Positions 1 through 8,139 are shown, numbered from the stretch's first letter. The stretch: 16,879 bases of DNA from Pseudomonadota bacterium (GCA_030591305.1 JAUVBI010000037.1:1-16879), one strand, 5' to 3'. Notes: generated from the sequence alone by a model not told the origin. Numbers and translations are program-made.

Positions 1-2003
1 GCCTTGTCGGTTTGTCCGCGGCGGGTTTCCAGTAACCCCAGGGCGTGTAGTGCAGCGCCGTGATTTGCTGCTATCTCAAGTGCACCCAACAAAATTTCCC
101 GGGCCTCATCTTCCCGACTCTGTTGGCGCAGCAGGTCTGCGAGATTAAGTAATGCTGGTATCAATTGTGGATTGATTCGAACTGCCTCGCGGTAGGCGGC
201 CTCTGCGGAGGGGAGGTCTCCGCGAGTCACATAGAAAATACCCAGCTGCAATTGCACGCCGGGCATATCCGCGTGCTGATTTTGAATATCGACATATTCC
301 CTGAACAGGCTCTGTAACTGTTTCCCTTGTTCCGCTGGAATCTGGTCCAGTGGTACTCCTGCAAGAGACACTGCCACCTCCATGCGAACAGCTGTGATGT
401 TATCGTTGACCAGTGGTTGCAACAGCTGGTAGCGCTGATTCAGGGGCAGGAATTGCAGTGCGCGCACCGTGCTGGTTCTGATAATTGAGTCATCCGAGTA
501 CAACAGCATGGTGGCACTTTGCAGAGCTTCACGCCCACCAGCCTGACCCAGGGCCTCCATGGCCGTTGCGCGCCAGATGGGGGCGGTAGAGGAGTCTGCG
601 GCCAGTTGTGCCAGGCTTGGCAGCGCGCGGTTATCGCCCTGGCCAGCGTGATAAAAAGCTCTGGCGGGATGGGTGCCTGTGTCGCGGAACGCAATGCCCC
701 ATTTCCTCAGGGCATCCAGGGCCCAGGGCGCATCCCGGTCAGTGTGGCACTGGTTGCAGGCGTTGGGCGTGCCCATCACTATGCTCAGGTCGGGCCGCGG
801 TATACGCAGGCTGTGGTCGCGACGGGGGTCCACGCCCATGTAGGTGGTTTCGGGCATGTGGCAGTTGCTGCACTGGGCACCGGTGGAAGCCGTTTTGTGA
901 TGATGATGTTGTTCCATATCATACACGCCTGGCTTGTGGCACTGGGCGCACACTCCATTTTGTGATGCGCTATCGGTTGCGCGTAACTTCAGGCTGTGGG
1001 GCTCGTGGCAATTACTGCAAACCACTCCCGCCTGATGCATTTTGCTCTGGATAAATGAGCCGTAAACATACACTTCATCCAGAATCTGACCGTCGTGGTA
1101 ATACAGGGGAGACTGGGGAATGGACAGCCGATGGGTGTCCAGCAGGTCTGCGCCGTAATGGTATTCGCCCAGGGTTCCGCGCCGCGAGTGGCAACGCCCG
1201 CAGCTATCGATTTGGGTGCGAGATGGCAATGTGGAGGTGCGGCTGGCGATGCCACTGTCGGCGCTAAACTGCCATTGTCCACGCTGGGCGAGCGACATGG
1301 GAAAGCCACCATTTTTGCTGCTACCCAGTGTTTTGGCGCCCGCCAGTTCCAGGTGATTCTTACCTGGCCCATGGCAGGCCTCGCAACTCACATTGATCTC
1401 GGTGAAGGTTGTGGAAAATGTCTTGCTGACGGGGTTGTAGTTTTTTTCCAGTTTGGTGCTGTGGCACTCGGCGCAGCGCGTGTTCCAGTTTTGATAGGGG
1501 CCGGTCCAATGCAGGGGATCTTTATAGTCTACGGTTTCGTCGGGGTACAGGTGATACCAGCGCTGGCCGCCCTCATCTGTAGGCCGAGCGTCCCAGGCAA
1601 TGCTCAGGGCCTGCCAGCGGCCGCCGGGCAGGGGCAGCAGATATTGTTGCAGGGGGTATACACCAAAGACATAGTCCACGGGGAAATCGGTGAGCACACC
1701 GTCTTCTCCATCAGTGCGAACGAAGTACTTGTCCGCCTTTTTGTAAAATGTTGTGTTAACGCCGTTATAGGTGAATGTGGAGTTATTAAAGTCCCCTAAC
1801 ACGGTAGCTGATGTTGGCAGTTGCATGGCCAGATCGTGGTGGGAGCCCTGCCAGTTTTTGTATTCCTGGACATGGCAGCTTGCACATTCTGTTGAGCCGA
1901 CAAACGCATCATCCGCAATGACGGCGCTTTTTGCCAGCAGGGGAAGCGTCAGGCTTAATGCAATCAGGCAGCGGGCTAGCCAGAGCGGGTGTGGGGCTTT
2001 CAT
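1..2003 (-). CDS. Octaheme c-type cytochrome with HEAT/TPR-like C-terminal repeats (3' end missing)
   Basis: The reading frame is open from an ATG at 2003 to the left edge, so at least 667 residues are present and the C-terminus is missing. Residues 1-27 form a basic, hydrophobic signal peptide ending near LLAKSA, which predicts export to the periplasm. Eight CxxCH haem-binding motifs are visible, with first Cys at residues 40, 177, 207, 268, 329, 352, 378 and 416. They resemble the cytochrome c554 / multihaem superfamily. After the last haem the protein becomes helical: roughly residues 420-540 look like HEAT repeats, and residues 560-667 look like TPR units (for example around ALLNLADLLRQQSREDEARE). 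A role in periplasmic electron transfer is inferred; the redox partner or substrate is unknown. The start lies 7 bp after the thioesterase stop, so the two are probably co-transcribed. The ribosome-binding site is weak (CTGGA close to the ATG). Confidence 0.9.
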   Translation of the reverse strand, partial: MKAPHPLWLARCLIALSLTLPLLAKSAVIADDAFVGSTECASCHVQEYKNWQGSHHDLAMQLPTSATVLGDFNNSTFTYNGVNTTFYKKADKYFVRTDGEDGVLTDFPVDYVFGVYPLQQYLLPLPGGRWQALSIAWDARPTDEGGQRWYHLYPDETVDYKDPLHWTGPYQNWNTRCAECHSTKLEKNYNPVSKTFSTTFTEINVSCEACHGPGKNHLELAGAKTLGSSKNGGFPMSLAQRGQWQFSADSGIASRTSTLPSRTQIDSCGRCHSRRGTLGEYHYGADLLDTHRLSIPQSPLYYHDGQILDEVYVYGSFIQSKMHQAGVVCSNCHEPHSLKLRATDSASQNGVCAQCHKPGVYDMEQHHHHKTASTGAQCSNCHMPETTYMGVDPRRDHSLRIPRPDLSIVMGTPNACNQCHTDRDAPWALDALRKWGIAFRDTGTHPARAFYHAGQGDNRALPSLAQLAADSSTAPIWRATAMEALGQAGGREALQSATMLLYSDDSIIRTSTVRALQFLPLNQRYQLLQPLVNDNITAVRMEVAVSLAGVPLDQIPAEQGKQLQSLFREYVDIQNQHADMPGVQLQLGIFYVTRGDLPSAEAAYREAVRINPQLIPALLNLADLLRQQSREDEAREILLGALEIAANHGAALHALGLLETRRGQTDK

Positions 2004-2010
2004 TTCCAGT

Positions 2011-2421
2011 TTATTTCCGTTTCAATTTGAACTGGCCATTGGCGCGTACTACGGGACCATTCGGGCCGACTATTGTAGCAGCGATAAACCCCAGGCTGGC
2101 GGTAGTATGGACAAAATCGATGCTGGATTCTATCCATTGCCCCTTCTTTGCCGCCCCCACGAAGTCGGTGGTGATGTTTATGGTGGGACGAAACTCCATG
2201 ATTCCAAGATGGTGGCTGAGGCCCATCGCCAGCACGTTGTCCAGAAAAGTGACCAGGGCGCCACCATGGCACAGGCCCGCGTTGTTACAGTGATGCTCCT
2301 GAACGATCAGGCCCATGTGCATCTGATCATTATCTTTGCTGTAGTAAAAAGGCTGGATAGTATCGTTGTAGCCACCCATGTTGGGCGCCTGTTTAAAGCC
2401 GGGGGGTATACCGTTCACCAT
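2011..2421 (-). CDS. PaaI-like hot-dog fold thioesterase
   Basis: This is a small single-domain hot-dog protein of the PaaI/acyl-CoA thioesterase type. The helix motif after N-N-A-G-L-C reads HGGALVTFLDNVLA, the typical HGG(A)xxxxxD signature in which the Asp near the helix end is catalytic in the family. The following strands (PTINITTDFVGAAKKGQ and FIAATIVGPNGPVVRANGQFKLK) match the family's closing sheet. It likely hydrolyses an acyl-CoA thioester in the cytoplasm; the substrate cannot be read from sequence. I place the start at ATG 2421 because AAAGGAG lies just upstream (2424-2430). The two-base spacing is short, so the adjacent in-frame GTG at 2418 may be used instead. An ATG at 2469 extends the frame by 16 unconserved-looking residues with no clear ribosome-binding site. 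It is divergent from the amidotransferase and directly upstream of the cytochrome. Confidence 0.85.
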   Translation of the reverse strand: MVNGIPPGFKQAPNMGGYNDTIQPFYYSKDNDQMHMGLIVQEHHCNNAGLCHGGALVTFLDNVLAMGLSHHLGIMEFRPTINITTDFVGAAKKGQWIESSIDFVHTTASLGFIAATIVGPNGPVVRANGQFKLKRK

Positions 2422-2516
2422 AACTCCTTTTGGGTAGGCGTGAAGCCCGCTCAATACTGGACAGAGCATGTGAGCCTACTTATTATTATCGTCTTTTACA
2501 AACGCTTGAGGTTAAT

Positions 2517-3218
2517 GTGAAATTAGGTATTTTGAGGACCGATACCGTGCGCCCCGAGTGGGCGGTGAATTTTGGTCAGTACCCGGATATGTTTGCTACG
2601 CTAATGAGCAGGGCAGATCCCACTATGGAATTTGTGACCTACAACGTGGAGAACGGTCAGTACCCGGATGATATTGACGAGGTGGACGCCTATTTGATTA
2701 CCGGCAGCAAATCCAGCGTCTACGATGACAAGCCCTGGATTTCGCCGCTTATCGAGTTTGTGCAGCGGATTGCCGCGCACAACAAGAAGATTATCGGTAT
2801 CTGTTTTGGCCATCAGTTGGTGGCCCAGGCTCTGGGCGGCAAGACAGGGAAATCTGACAAGGGTTGGGGTGTCGGTCTGCATACTCACACATTTACCGAA
2901 CTACCGTCCTGGCACGATGGTGGCGATGCCGACCTTAACATTCTGGTCAGTCACCAGGACCAGGTGGTCAAAAATGCCACCGGTGCGCGCGTGCTGGCCA
3001 GCAGTGAATTCTGTGAGAATGCGGTGTGCCAGATTGGCGACCAGATTTTGACTTTCCAGGGACACCCGGAATTTATTCCCGAGTACTCCAGGGAAATTAT
3101 GGAATTTCGGCGTGAGCTATTTGGGGAAGAGGTGTATCACTCGGGTGTGGCGTCATTGACAGCAGAGCAGCAGGGCGACAGGGTCGCCCGCTGGGTGGTG
3201 AATTTTTTAAAGGCCTAG
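2517..3218 (+). CDS. Class I glutamine amidotransferase (GMP synthase-like)
   Basis: This is a stand-alone class I glutamine amidotransferase domain of about 233 residues (COG0518-like). The nucleophile elbow KIIGICFGHQ places the catalytic Cys at residue 96, and QGHPE gives the His-183/Glu-185 pair, so the triad appears complete. The domain normally hydrolyses glutamine or a gamma-glutamyl compound. No synthetase domain or dedicated acceptor enzyme is nearby, so its substrate is unknown. The start is GTG 2517: GAGG at 2508-2511 sits five bases upstream and the protein then begins VKLGILRTD, typical of this family. A longer in-frame reading from TTG 2430 adds an implausible N-terminus, and the ATG at 2515 is immediately followed by a stop in its frame. 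The gene ends only 3 bp from the stop of the convergent STAS gene. Confidence 0.9.
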   Translation: MKLGILRTDTVRPEWAVNFGQYPDMFATLMSRADPTMEFVTYNVENGQYPDDIDEVDAYLITGSKSSVYDDKPWISPLIEFVQRIAAHNKKIIGICFGHQLVAQALGGKTGKSDKGWGVGLHTHTFTELPSWHDGGDADLNILVSHQDQVVKNATGARVLASSEFCENAVCQIGDQILTFQGHPEFIPEYSREIMEFRRELFGEEVYHSGVASLTAEQQGDRVARWVVNFLKA

Positions 3219-3221
3219 CGC

Positions 3222-3599
3222 CTACTGTTTTCCTTTCACCTTGCTTTGCATGGCGTCCAGGTAATCGTCAAGCTCCTGATCGTTGGCAAACACAGCCATA
3301 TCGGGCAGCGCTTTTAGAATTTCGAACACCTTGTCGATATGGGGTTTACGGTTAGCGGCAGCTAGCTTATTGCCCGCAGCTTTTGTCTGCTTGGCCGCTT
3401 TAAAAATCACTCGCAAGCCAGCGGAGCTGATGTAGTCCAGGTCCTTCATGTCCAACACGGTGACGGCGTAATTTTTATTGACCACTGACTGCAGCTGTTC
3501 TTCGAAGGCAGGTGCGGTGTCGGTATTTAATGCGCCCACCAGAGCTACCCTGGCGACAGAATCTTTTTCATTAATACTAATGTTGGTAGTCAGGTTCAT
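3222..3599 (-). CDS. STAS-domain anti-anti-sigma factor (SpoIIAA/RsbV-like)
   Basis: This is a 125-residue single STAS domain. The segment VLDMKDLDYISSAGLRVIF matches the SpoIIAA/RsbV phosphorylation loop, and Ser58 is the predicted phosphorylated residue. In such systems the unphosphorylated form binds and sequesters an RsbW-type kinase/anti-sigma factor, and a PP2C phosphatase restores it. Both activities appear to be present in the protein encoded just upstream on the same strand (59-bp gap), so this is probably its direct partner. The C-terminus is a short basic tail (SKVKGKQ). No sigma factor gene is in the window, so the final output could be a sigma factor or another target protein. 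The gene is last in the minus-strand run and converges on the amidotransferase with a 3-bp gap. Confidence 0.9.
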   Translation of the reverse strand: MNLTTNISINEKDSVARVALVGALNTDTAPAFEEQLQSVVNKNYAVTVLDMKDLDYISSAGLRVIFKAAKQTKAAGNKLAAANRKPHIDKVFEILKALPDMAVFANDQELDDYLDAMQSKVKGKQ

Positions 3600-3658
3600 G
3601 TCAATACTCGCTGTATAAAGTTAGTAGTCAGTGAAAATATCTGTGCTCGTTAAAGATT

Positions 3659-6004
3659 CTATTCGGGCGATAAAGTCTTTTCCACCGTCAATAGGTTGCG
3701 GCCATCAATGCGCTGGTAACTTTGCCGGGCCGTAAGCTGTGCCACCAAGTGTACACCAAGGCCACCGATCTCGGCAGATTCAATGTCTCTTCCCAGGGCG
3801 GATCGATGCCCCTCTAAAAAGGGGTTGAAGGCGATACCCTCATCGGAAAACTCAAGAGTAATTTTATCGTCGTCAATACCGATTGAGACTTCGATTAGAG
3901 CGTTGGCAGGGAGTTCGGCATACTTTTGGATGTTAGTCAGTACCTCTTCGCTTACCAATGTCAGCTCCATGCCAATTGTGCTATCAATGGACATTTGTTG
4001 GAATATTTCCTCCAGCCAAGCGGCGACGGCGCTGAACAAAGTAGAGTTACAATTGAAGCTCTGTGACGTTTTCTGTGCGTTGGCTGGCTGGCCAGGAATG
4101 TCCAGTAACATTAAGGTAATGTCGTCTGACTGTGGTGTGTTACCTGCGAAATCATCAACACACTTGAAAATACCGGTACCCGCCGCGGTTATTTTCCCCC
4201 CGGCGGATGCCTGAAGCCGTGTGTTCAGGCGCTCGAAGCCAAACATCTCCGATTGGTCATTGAACGCCTCGTCTATTCCGTCGGTGTAAATGGCCAAGCG
4301 GTCACCTGGCTCTAGAGTGAACGTGTTTTTGGGGTAGGGCATGTCCGCCGCCAAACCCAGCGCTGGACCAGTTTCCTGCGATAACACCGTTGTTATGCCA
4401 CTGCGAAGCAGGCTTGGAGCGGTGTGTCCGGCACTGGCAAAACACAGCTCCAGAGTCTGTAGGTCCAATACGCCAAAAAAGAGTGTCACAAACATACAGT
4501 TGTCGTTGCCCTGCTCCAGCGCGTTGTTCAACAGGGCCATGCCGGTAGGCGGTGACACGAAAGCCTCTTCATACTGCTTCATATGGCTTATTGCCTTGGC
4601 CATAAACAGGGCTGCGGGTACGCCCTTGTCGGAAACGTCACCAACCGCCAGATACAGCCTGTTTTTGTCGCACTGGTAAAAAGTATAGAGGTCGCCACCC
4701 ACCGATTTAGCGGGGCGCACTTTTGCCCACAGCGAATAACTATCGGTTTCTTCCAGTGCCTCGCCACCCTGTGGGAGCATCGACATCTGTATTTGGGTGG
4801 CCGCTGCCAGTTCCCCCTCAAGTCGGGCCCTACCCGCAGTGGCGATTTCCAAATCGCTAATATAAGCCTTAAGGTCGCGCTTCATCGCCCCAAAAGACTG
4901 TACCAATTGAGCCACTTCGTCGTTGCCCTTTACCCGGGGCAGTGGTGCGTTCAGCTCGCCCGTGGCGATTACGTCGCTCGCCCTGGCGAGAGCAACCAGG
5001 GGCCTGGTCAGTCGGCGAGAAACGATGCCCACGGTAAAAGCCATTAGAAGCAGAGTGGCCAGCCCCACAATTGCGGTTTTAGTTTCGTATTCCCTGAGAG
5101 GTGCGAGTACTTCCTCCTGAGAGTAGATAACGCCCACAGGCCATCCCGTCGTCTTGAGTGTGGACAGACGGGCATTGCATTTTCCCTGCCTCGTTGGACA
5201 CTCGATTGGAAAAACCAGGGTCTCGCCTTGAAGCGCTGCGCTGAAGGATCTTTTCCATGTGCCACTGTCTGCTGGTGCGCTCATGACATCCAGATAATGA
5301 TGCATGATGGAGTCGGGTCTTTCAGTGCTCAGCACAATTCCCGCTTTACTTATGAGTACACCGTAGCCACTTTCTCCCAGGTGTAATTGTTGTAAATAAT
5401 GATGTAGTGCCGAGAGGGCCACATCTGCTGTAACAACCGCATAGAGGGAGCGGTTTCCCTCATCGTCGAAGTGATAAACAGGGACCGAGAAAGTGGTCAT
5501 TAGAACCTCTCCTCCGCCCTCGTCAAAATAGGGTTCCACCCAGCTTGGCTTGCCGGAAGTTACAGCATCACGGTACCAGGCATGCTTCCAATACGCCTGA
5601 TTTTTATCGGCAAAGTTGGTAAAGGCGACTGCCCCTTTTCGATGATAAAAATAGGGAGCAAAGCCTTGGGGCCGGTCGGTGAGTTCGGGGTTAAGTGCAA
5701 TGGCGGCCCCAAAAAGTTCGTCGTTGTGTGCCACTATGTCCCTGAGTAATTGGTTCAGCCCTTCTCGGCTGTACTCTCGCTGCTCCAACACCCGGGCGAG
5801 AAATAAGGTATCTCCCTCTACCCCGCGCAACCACTGCTCCAGTTCGTCGACGACATTATTGACAGTTTCTGCAGATTCCAGGCGAACCCGCTCCAGTATT
5901 TCGCTCCGGGAGAATTGGTAATCAATAGTCATGCCCACGCCGAGAATAACCGCCAGGCAGAGCGTTAGCACCACGATGAGTTTGCTTGTGATACTTGTGT
6001 TCAT
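3659..6004 (-). CDS. Membrane sensor with dCache-like, HAMP, PP2C/SpoIIE phosphatase and RsbW-like ATPase domains
   Basis: The 781-residue protein has one membrane segment at about 8-27, an extracytoplasmic region at about 30-308 and a second membrane segment at about 309-329. The sensor region carries WYRDAVTSGKPSWVEPYFD, typical of dCache domains. HAMP follows at about 330-382, then a PP2C/SpoIIE phosphatase at about 395-636. Its metal-binding acids are visible: Asp438 (GGDLY), Asp456 (GDVSDKG), Asp575 (YTDG) and Asp627/628 (SDD). The C-terminal domain (about 648-778) is a GHKL ATPase like RsbW/SpoIIAB, with N box SEEVLTNIQKYA (Asn691), G1 box FSDEG and G2 box GGLGVHL. By family knowledge, the phosphatase dephosphorylates a STAS protein and the GHKL domain phosphorylates it and binds the target. 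Having both on one polypeptide makes a sensor-controlled partner switch. The start is 12 bp after the VOC stop, with AGG eight bases upstream of the ATG. Confidence 0.92.
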   Translation of the reverse strand: MNTSITSKLIVVLTLCLAVILGVGMTIDYQFSRSEILERVRLESAETVNNVVDELEQWLRGVEGDTLFLARVLEQREYSREGLNQLLRDIVAHNDELFGAAIALNPELTDRPQGFAPYFYHRKGAVAFTNFADKNQAYWKHAWYRDAVTSGKPSWVEPYFDEGGGEVLMTTFSVPVYHFDDEGNRSLYAVVTADVALSALHHYLQQLHLGESGYGVLISKAGIVLSTERPDSIMHHYLDVMSAPADSGTWKRSFSAALQGETLVFPIECPTRQGKCNARLSTLKTTGWPVGVIYSQEEVLAPLREYETKTAIVGLATLLLMAFTVGIVSRRLTRPLVALARASDVIATGELNAPLPRVKGNDEVAQLVQSFGAMKRDLKAYISDLEIATAGRARLEGELAAATQIQMSMLPQGGEALEETDSYSLWAKVRPAKSVGGDLYTFYQCDKNRLYLAVGDVSDKGVPAALFMAKAISHMKQYEEAFVSPPTGMALLNNALEQGNDNCMFVTLFFGVLDLQTLELCFASAGHTAPSLLRSGITTVLSQETGPALGLAADMPYPKNTFTLEPGDRLAIYTDGIDEAFNDQSEMFGFERLNTRLQASAGGKITAAGTGIFKCVDDFAGNTPQSDDITLMLLDIPGQPANAQKTSQSFNCNSTLFSAVAAWLEEIFQQMSIDSTIGMELTLVSEEVLTNIQKYAELPANALIEVSIGIDDDKITLEFSDEGIAFNPFLEGHRSALGRDIESAEIGGLGVHLVAQLTARQSYQRIDGRNLLTVEKTLSPE

Positions 6005-6016
6005 GCGCGCAGCCTA

Positions 6017-6457
6017 CTACCAGCTACCGGTGTTTTCCATCGACATCCAGGGCTCCATAGGCTCAAGGGACTGGCCGCCCTGTAGTAGTTCAATCGAGAT
6101 TCCATCGGGAGAGCGAACAAAGGCCATGTGCCCGTCCCGGGGTGGACGGTTTATGGTCACACCGGCATCCATCAAGCGCTGGCAGGTTACGTAGATATTA
6201 TCGACCCGATAAGCCAGGTGGCCAAAATTGCGCCCGCCATCATATTCCTCAGGGTCCCAGTTATAAGTGATTTCAACCAGGGGACTCTGCCCCTCACGGG
6301 CGGTTTTTACATCCCCGGGTGCAGCGAGAAAGACCAGAGTGAAACGTCCCTGTTCGCTGTCGTAGCGATTGACCTCCATCAGACCCAGCTTATTGCAGTA
6401 AAAGTCCATGCTGTCGTCGAGGTTGCTGGCCCGCACCATGGTGTGGAGAAATTTCAT
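6017..6457 (-). CDS. VOC-family protein, glyoxalase I (lactoylglutathione lyase)-like
   Basis: The 146-residue protein resembles bacterial glyoxalase I, which isomerises the hemithioacetal of methylglyoxal and glutathione to S-lactoylglutathione. The opening FLHTMVR, the central VEITYNW, NFGHLAYRVD and the closing SPDGISIELLQ match E. coli GloA blocks. All four metal-ligand positions are present: His5, Glu62, His80 and Glu123. The tail beyond about residue 127 is longer than in E. coli. It may be true GloA or a related VOC enzyme acting on another glutathione adduct or on a product of the adjacent dehydrogenase; the sequence does not decide this. It lies 11 bp after the FAD protein and 12 bp before the sensor phosphatase, consistent with one operon. 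Confidence 0.85.
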   Translation of the reverse strand: MKFLHTMVRASNLDDSMDFYCNKLGLMEVNRYDSEQGRFTLVFLAAPGDVKTAREGQSPLVEITYNWDPEEYDGGRNFGHLAYRVDNIYVTCQRLMDAGVTINRPPRDGHMAFVRSPDGISIELLQGGQSLEPMEPWMSMENTGSW

Positions 6458-6468
6458 CGGCGTGTTTC

Positions 6469-7968
6469 CTATAGTGTGTTGCGCTGCGCCGCTGCGGCAG
6501 CTATACCAGCCATTCTACCTGAGAATGTGGCATCGCCAACAGACATGCCGCTGCTGTAGCCCTCTGCGCGCCGCACGACACCACAGGCAGTTCTTCCCGC
6601 GGCATAAAGCCCGGGAATTGCCCGCCGTTGGGAGTCTACCACTTCTCCAGAGGGCAGGGTGTCGAGCCCTCCCAGGGTGAAGAAGGGGAGGAGTGTGCCT
6701 CGCCCGGGGGTCACGTCCAGTGCCACCAGGGGTGGCTCAAGCTTTTCCAGCCACTGGGGGGCCTTGTGTTGCAGAGTATCTTCCCCGGCCTCACAGTCTT
6801 CGTTGTATAAGCTTATGGTGTGTTGCAATGTACCGCTGCGCAGTTCAAGTTCGGCTTCAAGCTCCGCTACCGTCTCGCCGGTACCGGCAACCTGGGCACC
6901 CATAAAGCTTACTTTCTCGTAATCACCGTAATGATCGACGCTCAGCACATAGTAAAAGCGTTCGGATTGCTGTGCCAGCAAATAGGCGCCCATGCGGCCG
7001 TGGTAAACGTCCTCGTTGATAAAGCGCTGGCCCTTGTCATTGACCAGGATGCCGTAAGTCATGGAGGCGGGGGGGTAGTAGGGCAGGCTGATAAAGCCCT
7101 CGTGCATATTAATAGCGGTGCCGCCTACGCTCATGCCCATTTGAATGCCGCTGCCGGTGTCCCCGGGGTTGCCAATAGGTGTATTTCCACGGGACAGCAT
7201 AGGGGCATATTTGGCGAGCATTTCCTTATTCATCACAAAGCCGCCGGCGCATAGAATTACGCCCTGCCGCACCCGAATATTTAATTCCTGTTGATTTTTG
7301 CGTACCACAATGCCGACAATAGCCCCGTTGTCATCCTCAATCAGGCACAGGGCACGGACCTCGTACTCCACCGAGATGGCTTTGCGTTTTTCCACATTCT
7401 CGGTGACGATCTTCATAAATAGGGGGCCGCCATTATCGCCCTCAATATAGAGGTTGTGGCCTCTTGGGCAGGGTTTGGCCCGCTGGGCGAAGGGATAGGC
7501 CTTCTCATTGCCGGTGTATAGCAGGCCATCGTCGGTGAGGCACATAATGGCCCGTTGCTCATGAAAGCTGTCCTTGAAGGGCACGCCGATATCCACAAGC
7601 CACTGAAAATGGGCGGTGCTGCCTTCACAATAATTGCGAATCTTGGCGTCGTCCGCCTGCGGGCCTGCCGCCATGGTCATATAGGTGATCATATCCTCAG
7701 TGCTGTCCTCAAAGCCGCAGGCCTGCTGCACCCGGGTGCCGCCGTTACCACCCATATAGATCTCCGCGCTGGACATCGCCGTGGAGCCTCCGCTGGCGCT
7801 GGCCAGTTCAAATATAGTCACTTCTGAGCCTGTGTCTGCAGCCTCAATAGCGGCACAACCACCGGCACCACCGAAGCCGATAATGGCGATATCGGTTTCC
7901 ATGTCCCATTGCTCTACATCGCGTGCTTTGCGGGGCTGGGAGGGGTTTGTTTTCTGGGGTTGAGCCAC
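6469..7968 (-). CDS. FAD-dependent dehydrogenase of the 3-ketosteroid dehydrogenase / fumarate reductase family
   Basis: The 499-residue protein is a FAD_binding_2 flavoprotein. The N-terminal Rossmann fold reads DIAIIGFGGAGGCAAIEA (GxGxxG at about 31-36) with acidic Glu54 for the FAD ribose. ASGGSTAMSSAEIYMGGN (about 58-75) is the second FAD-contact segment. The C-terminal block GLYAAGRTACGVVRRAEGYSSGMSVGDATFSGRMAG closes the FAD site as in 3-ketosteroid dehydrogenases and flavocytochrome-c-type fumarate reductases. It probably oxidises or reduces a C-C bond next to a carbonyl; the substrate, whether steroid or other enone, is not determinable. No signal peptide is seen. The start is GTG 7968, preceded by AGAGG eight bases upstream; an internal Met at residue 23 is an alternative. 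It is first in the minus-strand run and is divergent from rdgC across the palindromic region. Confidence 0.88.
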   Translation of the reverse strand: MAQPQKTNPSQPRKARDVEQWDMETDIAIIGFGGAGGCAAIEAADTGSEVTIFELASASGGSTAMSSAEIYMGGNGGTRVQQACGFEDSTEDMITYMTMAAGPQADDAKIRNYCEGSTAHFQWLVDIGVPFKDSFHEQRAIMCLTDDGLLYTGNEKAYPFAQRAKPCPRGHNLYIEGDNGGPLFMKIVTENVEKRKAISVEYEVRALCLIEDDNGAIVGIVVRKNQQELNIRVRQGVILCAGGFVMNKEMLAKYAPMLSRGNTPIGNPGDTGSGIQMGMSVGGTAINMHEGFISLPYYPPASMTYGILVNDKGQRFINEDVYHGRMGAYLLAQQSERFYYVLSVDHYGDYEKVSFMGAQVAGTGETVAELEAELELRSGTLQHTISLYNEDCEAGEDTLQHKAPQWLEKLEPPLVALDVTPGRGTLLPFFTLGGLDTLPSGEVVDSQRRAIPGLYAAGRTACGVVRRAEGYSSGMSVGDATFSGRMAGIAAAAAQRNTL

Positions 7969-8010
7969 CGTGTAGACCTCTACTGATACTGCAAATAACT
8001 AAATGTGGTA

Positions 8011-8124
8011 GAGAGAAGGGCCCGGTAAAGCCAATTGGGACCGTCGACAGCATGGATGCTGTCGCCGAGCCTCCATGGATGGATTCACGGCGTGTCCCAA
8101 TTGGCTTTACCGGGCCCTTCTCTC
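8011..8124. repeat. Compound palindrome: 31-bp perfect inverted repeat with a nested hairpin
   Basis: The arms 8011-8041 and 8094-8124 are perfect reverse complements (31 of 31). The 52-bp middle contains a second perfect hairpin, with 9-bp arms 8045-8053 and 8056-8064 (CGACAGCAT and its complement) separated by GG. It also contains the 8-bp palindrome TCCATGGA at 8072-8079. Each long arm holds the smaller palindromes GGGCCC and CCAATTGG. There is no T-run after the outer stem on either strand, and it lies between divergent genes, so it is not an ordinary intrinsic terminator. No matching copy of the arms is seen elsewhere in the window and no clear target-site duplication flanks it. A non-autonomous palindromic mobile or REP-like element is the most likely explanation, but that is inference. 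Confidence 0.9.
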
Positions 8125-8139
8125 GGCTTCGAAGTTAGT

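Noticed and set aside
519..1799. Plus-strand frames of 148-234 codons at 519-965, 608-1054 and 1095-1799
   Set aside because: They are antisense shadows of the octaheme cytochrome, whose frame with eight CxxCH motifs is clearly the coding one.
8011..8124. Palindrome as an intrinsic terminator
   Set aside because: It lies between divergent gene starts, and the outer stem has no T-run on either side.
7844..8138. Short frames on both strands crossing the palindrome, both containing VPIGFTGPFS
   Set aside because: They share that peptide only because the 31-bp arms are inverted copies. Neither has a ribosome-binding site or coding character.
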